DNA from: CALELM01 sp045617105
GTDB lineage: Bacteria > Bacillota > Negativicutes > Selenomonadales > Selenomonadaceae
Direction: 5' to 3'
DNA: 9,532 bases
Assembly: GCA_045617105.1 (NCBI GenBank)
Contig: JAZLHW010000030.1
Coordinates: forward strand, 1-9,532
The translations under genes were made by a program, and so were the position numbers. Shown one piece after another: positions 5,099-9,532 of the stretch (the stretch's first letter is position 1; the number at the start of each line of letters is the position of its first letter). The notes beneath the pieces were generated by a model. That model was given only the letters and a program-made list of their open reading frames with translations, was not told the origin of the DNA and ran no database searches.

Positions 5099-7021
5099 CT
5101 ACTCTTTTTCTTTAATTTTTACTGCCATCTTGTAGACAAATACCATAATCACCAAATAAATCGCAATACCGAGAAATGCAGCTTCCGGTGTCTTGCTCCA
5201 GCTGTGCATGTAGAGGTTCACCCCGCCTATCTGCATGACAGCCTGCACCAATCCGCCAATAGCCCCACCGCCGACCAGTCCGGCAGCCATGGTACTGCCC
5301 TTATCCATTCTGGCAGTCTTCAATGCTTCGTCCTTGGTACTGCTGGATACCAGATAGGAAAGAATACCGCCTGCCAATACCGGCGTATTGATATCCATTG
5401 GCAGATATACGCCCAAGGCAAAGGGAAGTACCGGAACCCCCAGCATCCATATCGCTATTGCGCCAAAGGCTCCTGCCATATAAAGGATCCAAGGTGCATC
5501 ATTTCCTGACATCAGTGAACTGGATACTGCCGCCATAGCATTTGCCTGCGGAGCCGGCAAAGCATTTTCTCCAACAAAACCATAGGCACTGTTCAGGAAC
5601 AGCATGACCGCAATACTCACAACAGAAATAAATACCGCCATAATAATCTGCCACTTTTCCATAACAGCCGGTGTAGCACCTGTCAGATGTGCAATTTTCA
5701 ATTCCGTCGTAAAGTTGCCCGCAAGAGCTATGCACGAAGCCCCGAAGACAGCAATCACGATAAGGCTGATGACACCGGATTCCCCCACTGCCCCAGTGGC
5801 ACTCAGCACCAATCCCATGATAAGCATCAAAAAGATCGTAATACCTGATACCGGTTCATTGCCTGTATAGGCGATGGAGCTGATACCCACAACAGAGAGC
5901 AGGATAGAGCATATTCCCAAGACCAGCGTAACCATTACAGACTCAAGCAATGTATCCGAAAAATAAAAATGATAAAATACCCCGAATACAACAATGCAAA
6001 GAACTATGCCCAGCATAGTCAAGCTGGGAGAAATATCCCTGTCATTCCTAGCTGTGCTGCTGTCCTGCACAGCGATATTGGACATATTTTGGATCGTCTG
6101 CTTGGCAATAGACAATACCGCCTTTCCCATAGACAGCAGACCGATAATACCAGCCATCGCCATCATTCCGATACCTATACTGCGGACATACTGGGAGAAG
6201 ACCTGCGTGATCGAAGCATTTGCCAGCAGTATTTCTTCCCCATTTACTGTCATAACGTGATCTCCCGCAAGATAATACAGCACGGGAATGAATACCAGAT
6301 TTGCCATAAAAGTACCGCCGGCAATGATAGCCGCATATCGGAGCCCTGTAAAATACCCGACACCCAGCAGAGCCACATCCATGCCCATGGTGAACGTTAC
6401 CTTCAGCTTATCATGCAATACCTGCCCCCAACTGAATAACTCCGTCGAAAAGATCTCTGCCCATGCACCGAAGGCATCCAAAACAAAATCATATATAAAA
6501 CCGATGATACCGCTTATGATAATAAACCTGCCGCCGGTGGAACCGCTGCTGGTCAAAAGATTTGCACCAGCCCTAGCGTTCGGAAATGGAAAATCCTTGT
6601 CCTTTTCTACGCAGAAATACCGCCTGAAAATAGATGCCAAAAGAATCCCCATAACACTGCCAAAGAAAACAGGCACCACCATCAGGAACATGTTGATCCC
6701 CTGCATATCCAGTATAAAAAAGGCTGGCATCACAAAAATTACGGCTACGATCACATTGGTACCGGAGCTTGCCAGTGCCTGAATATGCACAGCCTCTGGA
6801 AAGGGATCCATGCGTTTAAAAACAACTGCCATGCTCATTGCTAAAATAGACACCGGCATAGCTGCATCTACGGTCTGCCCCACCTTCAAGGCAAGATATT
6901 CCATAGAAAGCGTAAACAGCAGTGCATAAAAGAACCCCCACCCAACAACGTAGGTATTTATTTCATTGTACTGCTTGTCTGGCTCCATATACTTTTTCTG
7001 ATTGCCTTTCCCATCCATCAT
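5099..7021 (-). CDS. OPT-family oligopeptide transporter
   Basis: The product is a 640-residue polytopic inner-membrane protein of the OPT (oligopeptide transporter) family, which takes up small peptides or metal-chelate compounds using the proton gradient; the substrate here cannot be told. Numerous hydrophobic segments run through the whole length. Recognisable family stretches are PFPEAVHIQALASSGTNV (about 73-90) with the following membrane span to about 104, and DFPFPNARAGANLL (143-156), corresponding to the family's conserved LPFP-type loop. The length is normal for bacterial members. The start is placed at 7019-7021 (Met-Met-Asp-Gly) because GAGGCGAGGA lies just upstream. The open frame continues 35 codons further, but those codons are encoded mostly by repeat copy 3 and are not expected to be real. 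The upstream gene ends in its own terminator, so OPT needs a promoter in the repeat or in the 27 bp after it. Confidence 0.9.
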   Translation of the reverse strand: MMDGKGNQKKYMEPDKQYNEINTYVVGWGFFYALLFTLSMEYLALKVGQTVDAAMPVSILAMSMAVVFKRMDPFPEAVHIQALASSGTNVIVAVIFVMPAFFILDMQGINMFLMVVPVFFGSVMGILLASIFRRYFCVEKDKDFPFPNARAGANLLTSSGSTGGRFIIISGIIGFIYDFVLDAFGAWAEIFSTELFSWGQVLHDKLKVTFTMGMDVALLGVGYFTGLRYAAIIAGGTFMANLVFIPVLYYLAGDHVMTVNGEEILLANASITQVFSQYVRSIGIGMMAMAGIIGLLSMGKAVLSIAKQTIQNMSNIAVQDSSTARNDRDISPSLTMLGIVLCIVVFGVFYHFYFSDTLLESVMVTLVLGICSILLSVVGISSIAYTGNEPVSGITIFLMLIMGLVLSATGAVGESGVISLIVIAVFGASCIALAGNFTTELKIAHLTGATPAVMEKWQIIMAVFISVVSIAVMLFLNSAYGFVGENALPAPQANAMAAVSSSLMSGNDAPWILYMAGAFGAIAIWMLGVPVLPFALGVYLPMDINTPVLAGGILSYLVSSSTKDEALKTARMDKGSTMAAGLVGGGAIGGLVQAVMQIGGVNLYMHSWSKTPEAAFLGIAIYLVIMVFVYKMAVKIKEKE

Positions 7022-7045
7022 TCCTCGCCTCTTTTCTTTGATGAT

Positions 7046-7051
7046 TTTATA
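7046..7051 (-). promoter_or_regulatory. Candidate -10 box at the repeat edge, for OPT
   Basis: On the minus strand the left edge of repeat copy 3 reads CGTTATAAAATC, giving TATAAA about 25 nt upstream of the OPT start codon and just before the ribosome binding site. The repeat supplies the first half of the box. No good -35 box is seen at 16-18 bp (GGCATT or GCATTT), so this is a weak call resting on position. Confidence 0.3.
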
Positions 7052-7197
7052 ACGCCATTGTTCACGAAAATGCCATAAGCATTTTCCCTCCAATTTGCGT
7101 TTCAACGAAGCGGGAGATATGCTCACCGCTTGTTAAAATTTGATTTCCCCCACTTACAACAAGCTGTTGAAGAAGGGAACATCTTTAGCTTCGTTAT
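7049..7197. repeat. Dispersed repeat copy 3 (complete)
   Basis: This is a complete 149-bp copy with both ends (ATAACGCC and TCGTTAT). Against copy 1 it shows three substitutions: C for A in the left part (TTCACG), A for G in the third hairpin (ACAACAAG) and A for G in GGGAAC. The last two weaken the CCCC/GGGG hairpin. It fills most of the space between the terminator of the exported-protein gene and the OPT start codon. Confidence 0.95.
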
Positions 7198-7214
7198 CTT
7201 TATCCCTGCAACAG

Positions 7215-7258
7215 AAAAGGCACTGCAGACAAAATGATCCCTCATTTTCTACAGCGCC
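7215..7258 (-). terminator. Terminator of the exported-protein gene
   Basis: An imperfect hairpin spans 7219-7258. On the minus strand the arm GGCGCTGTAGAAAATGA pairs with TCATTTTGTCTGCAGTGCC across a short GGGA loop with a few mismatches. It is followed by TTTT (A's at 7215-7218 on the plus strand). It lies 65 bp past the stop codon of the gene at 7323-8258. Confidence 0.75.
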
Positions 7259-7322
7259 TCATCACAGCAGCCGAATTCTTTGCAACATCCGACCGCCATG
7301 ATCTGATATGAATCTGCTTGCG

Positions 7323-8258
7323 TTATTTTGCTGCCGGAACAGCTTCTTCCTTTTTCGGCGTTACATCTACAGCATTCCGTGCTTCCTCAGGAATCACAAT
7401 TGCTTCTGCTTCACCTTGGTAATCATACTGCCCGTCCAGCTTCAAGCTCAGCGTTGGAATCAAGGTAATCGCCATGACCTTCTGCTCTATCGTCATCTTG
7501 TCGCTGTACTTTTCAAATACGGCATTGGCTATTTTCTGGACAGGCGCCGTCAAGTCCGCCTTGCTTGCAATCACTGCCTTAGTCGCCTTGTCTACCGTTT
7601 CCGTATACTTCAAGCCGTCAAAGGCATCAAAAAGCATGTCCCCAATCATAGCCTGCGTGTCAGCATCCAGCACGTTCTTCAATTTCTTTGACTTTTCCTC
7701 CTTCATGCAGTCCAGAAAAGCCTCCTTGATCTTCTGCCCATCAAGAGTCACAGAGAGCGTGCGCTTTGCAGGAGAATCACTGACGATATCTACGTCTTTG
7801 ATTCCCTCCAAAGTAGCTGACTCCTTTACTGCCTCATTCTTTATTTTCTCAAACTCCTCAGCAGTCAGCGGTGCAACAAATTTTTTCCACTGATCGCCCC
7901 ATTGGAAATAAAGCGTGACATCCTTTTCTGCCTGTTCAACATAGAACGGAATATCCTTCGCACCGCCAATGTTTCCTTCCTTCAGGCTGCCCTGCAAATG
8001 CAGAGTACCGCCTACGACCATCGGCTCTGCCGTACACCTGCAATCAACTGTCAGCGTACCCATTCCATAGCTGCAGGCTGCATTCACGTCCTGCAAAACA
8101 TGAACAGAGTTTGCCTCAACATTTGCTGCAACGACCTCTCTCATGTACTCCATGCCAGCTTCGCTTGCATACACCTCCTGCGGTGCAAAATTAAACGCAG
8201 CTGCTCCAATTCCTGCGGCTATAGCCGTCCCACGCAAAATCTTCTTCCAGCTTTTCAT
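7323..8258 (-). CDS. Exported protein of unknown function, charged C-terminus
   Basis: I do not recognise a specific family for this 311-residue protein. It carries a Sec signal peptide (MKSWKK, an Ala/Gly-rich core, likely cut after VYA at residue 31), with no lipobox. The mature part alternates beta-rich and helical segments and includes cysteines 62, 73 and 75 (DCRC). A Lys/Glu-rich middle (EEFEKIKNEAVKES) is followed by a long helical stretch, and the tail is KKEEAVPAAK. The overall look is of a periplasmic or cell-envelope protein. The start at 8256-8258 is preferred: GGGGGG lies 7 nt upstream. An upstream in-frame TTG at 8271-8273 has no ribosome binding site. The gene is followed by its own terminator. 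It lies 190 bp downstream of the CDF gene on the same strand; no clear promoter was found between them. Confidence 0.83.
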   Translation of the reverse strand: MKSWKKILRGTAIAAGIGAAAFNFAPQEVYASEAGMEYMREVVAANVEANSVHVLQDVNAACSYGMGTLTVDCRCTAEPMVVGGTLHLQGSLKEGNIGGAKDIPFYVEQAEKDVTLYFQWGDQWKKFVAPLTAEEFEKIKNEAVKESATLEGIKDVDIVSDSPAKRTLSVTLDGQKIKEAFLDCMKEEKSKKLKNVLDADTQAMIGDMLFDAFDGLKYTETVDKATKAVIASKADLTAPVQKIANAVFEKYSDKMTIEQKVMAITLIPTLSLKLDGQYDYQGEAEAIVIPEEARNAVDVTPKKEEAVPAAK

Positions 8259-8273
8259 CAAAAATCCCCCCAA

Positions 8274-8448
8274 AAATATTCCCTATACACAAAAACCATA
8301 TTTACTTGATTCTATATCTTTCTTCAAAATCCTTTTTCTTGCATCACTCCAATTTCTCAACTGCTCTGCAAGCGTGTCCTATCCTCCCACTCACATACTT
8401 ATACGATGAAAAAAGGATTTTATTACAGCCGCAACAAAAAAAATTTTC
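8274..8448. other. Intergenic stretch upstream of the exported-protein gene
   Basis: This is AT-rich and pyrimidine-rich on the plus strand, with no gene and no strong hairpin. A possible minus-strand promoter for the downstream gene is TTGAAG, 17 bp, TAAATA, near 8300-8330, but it is weak. I see no obvious terminator for the CDF gene beyond an AAAATTTTTTTT tract directly after its stop codon. Confidence 0.35.
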
Positions 8449-9366
8449 TTATTTCCTTGCCTGCTCGTACTGGTATTCCTTCGTTTCCTCTACATGCCCC
8501 TTCATTGGCTCTGGGTGAATCAGAATATCCATCGAACCAAATCCGCCCCTGCGGATCTCCTGCTCCAGCTCATCACAGATCGCATGTACCTGCGAAAGCC
8601 GCATATCCCCGTCAAAAAGCACATGCACATCAAGCAGCTTGCAGGAGCCTGACTTTCTCGTGCGGAGGCAGTGATAACCAAGCACCTCAGGACGATCCGC
8701 AATAATCTTTCCTATGCGTTCCTCTTCCTCCGGCGGCAAGCTGGCATCTGTCAGCTGAAGCAGGGATTCCTTCACCATTTCCCAGCCGTTCCAAAAAATA
8801 ATTCCTGCAACACACACGGCAAGCAGCGAATCGATCCATGCCCACCCCGTCAGCCACATAAGGAACAGTCCTATCAATACACCAACCGATGTCCAAATGT
8901 CTGACTGCAGATGAAGCCCATCTGCCTTCAAAGCCTGCGATCCTGTAAGTTCAGCCACCTGTTCCAATCTCCGTGACACAAAATAATTAATGATAATTGA
9001 TATTATCATTATTATAATACCGTAATGCAGATTATCTGAAACAGAAGCCTTTCCCAGTCTTTGGTACGCTTCATAAACGATACCTGCCGCTGCCGCAAGA
9101 ACAAGAAGCGCTTCTGTCGCTGCCGAAAGATTTTCATACTTTCCATGCCCGTAATCATGCTCCAGATCCGGAGGCGTTACCGACTTGCGGACTGCCCAAA
9201 ATGCGATTCCTGACGCAAGCAGGTCGATTCCCGAATGCAATGCCTCCGATATAAGGCTGACCGCACCGACAGAAAAACCAACTGCCAGCTTCAGGAAAAA
9301 CAAGACCGTATTTGACAAAATGGACAGCCTTGCTGTACTGGCTTTCAATGCATCCATTTCATTCAT
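8449..9366 (-). CDS. Cation diffusion facilitator (divalent metal exporter)
   Basis: The product is a 305-residue CDF-family metal/proton antiporter of the inner membrane, normally exporting Zn or other divalent cations. Six membrane spans are expected, followed by a cytoplasmic metal-binding domain. Transport-site pairs are visible: H44/D48 in TM2 (SEALHSGIDLL) and H152/D156 in TM5 (ADGLHLQSD). The HD-HD combination is commonly seen in Zn/Fe-type members, but the metal is inferred. The loop motif DYGHGKYENL (71-80) is characteristic. The C-terminal domain carries H232, H248, H261 and H284 (ILIHPEP). The length is normal. The start is placed at 9364-9366, because GAGGGAG lies 6 nt upstream; the in-frame TTG two codons earlier is inside that spacer. 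Repeat copy 4 begins 29 bp upstream. Confidence 0.95.
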   Translation of the reverse strand: MNEMDALKASTARLSILSNTVLFFLKLAVGFSVGAVSLISEALHSGIDLLASGIAFWAVRKSVTPPDLEHDYGHGKYENLSAATEALLVLAAAAGIVYEAYQRLGKASVSDNLHYGIIIMIISIIINYFVSRRLEQVAELTGSQALKADGLHLQSDIWTSVGVLIGLFLMWLTGWAWIDSLLAVCVAGIIFWNGWEMVKESLLQLTDASLPPEEEERIGKIIADRPEVLGYHCLRTRKSGSCKLLDVHVLFDGDMRLSQVHAICDELEQEIRRGGFGSMDILIHPEPMKGHVEETKEYQYEQARK

Positions 9367-9392
9367 GTGCAACTCCCTCGATATTCCATTCC

Positions 9393-9398
9393 ATTATA
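9393..9398 (-). promoter_or_regulatory. Candidate -10 box at the repeat edge, for CDF
   Basis: On the minus strand the edge of repeat copy 4 reads CGTTATAATGG, a perfect TATAAT that straddles the repeat boundary 27 nt upstream of the CDF start codon. The expected transcript start would leave a short leader containing GAGGGAG. The -35 region would be inside the repeat and is poor at normal spacing (ATGGCA is 19 bp upstream). Confidence 0.4.
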
Positions 9399-9532
9399 AC
9401 GCCATTGTTCAAGAAAATGCCATAAGCATTTTCCCTCCAATTCGCGTTTCAACGAAGCGGGAGATATGCTCACCGCTTGTTAAAATTTGTCTCCCCCACT
9501 TACAGCAAGCTGTTGAAGAAGGGGACATCTTA
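9396..9532. repeat. Dispersed repeat copy 4 (right end cut by window)
   Basis: This copy starts ATAACGCC and follows copies 1-3 closely to the window edge. Differences are C for T in AATTCGCG, TCT in place of ATTT before the C-run, and one T fewer near the last bases (CATCTTA). The final dozen or so bases of the element, including CGTTAT, lie outside the window if they are present. Confidence 0.93.

Noticed and set aside
5028..5100. AGCTATGT/ACATAGCT inverted repeat as a terminator for OPT.
   Set aside because: The 57-bp loop is too long, there is no T-run, and one arm overlaps the stop codon.
7022..7126. 35-codon extension of the OPT transporter to a start at 7126.
   Set aside because: Most of the extension is encoded by repeat copy 3, and a good ribosome binding site precedes the Met-Met at 7021.
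1..9532. Repeats as attC-like sites of an integron cassette array (same orientation, between genes).
   Set aside because: The ends do not match the RYYYAAC / GTTRRRY core sites, the intervals hold several ordinary genes in both directions with their own promoters (including a tRNA and hsp20), and no integrase is seen.
1..9532. CRISPR array from the regularly recurring repeats.
   Set aside because: The copies are about 148 bp and thousands of bases apart with ordinary genes between them; no short repeat-spacer pattern exists.

Overview
The window looks like chromosomal DNA from a flagellated member of the Negativicutes (Selenomonas-like Firmicutes with a Gram-negative envelope). The main evidence is the flagellin, whose conserved N-terminal region has the pattern I associate with that class. 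Supporting signs are the strong AAGGAGG-type ribosome binding sites, consensus TTGACA/TATAAT promoters and a tRNA with an encoded CCA end. The genus cannot be fixed from the sequence alone.

Layout, left to right: a dispersed repeat (copy 1, cut by the window edge); a DUF2971-family protein on the minus strand; a flagellin gene on the plus strand with its own promoter and terminator; a second flagellin-like transcription unit (promoter, leader, ribosome binding site, start codon, terminator) with almost no coding sequence between start and terminator; repeat copy 2; a minus-strand Hsp20 chaperone; a divergent plus-strand exported protein of unknown function; a two-way terminator; tRNA-Leu(CAA) on the minus strand; a short repeat fragment; an OPT-family transporter on the minus strand; repeat copy 3; a minus-strand exported protein of unknown function; a minus-strand cation diffusion facilitator; and repeat copy 4, which runs to the right edge.

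The genes do not form one pathway. Most are single-gene transcription units with their own signals. What links the region is the repeat: four near-identical copies of about 148 bp plus a 21-bp fragment, all in the same orientation and all between genes. It begins ATAACG, ends CGTTAT and can fold into several hairpins. Two copies lie immediately upstream of minus-strand genes (the OPT transporter and the CDF exporter), where the repeat edge forms part of a TATAAT-like -10 box. Two lie immediately downstream of minus-strand genes (DUF2971 and Hsp20).

The two observations I consider most worth following up are this repeat family and the emptied second flagellin unit. A third is a 32-residue extension ahead of the normal flagellin N-terminus.
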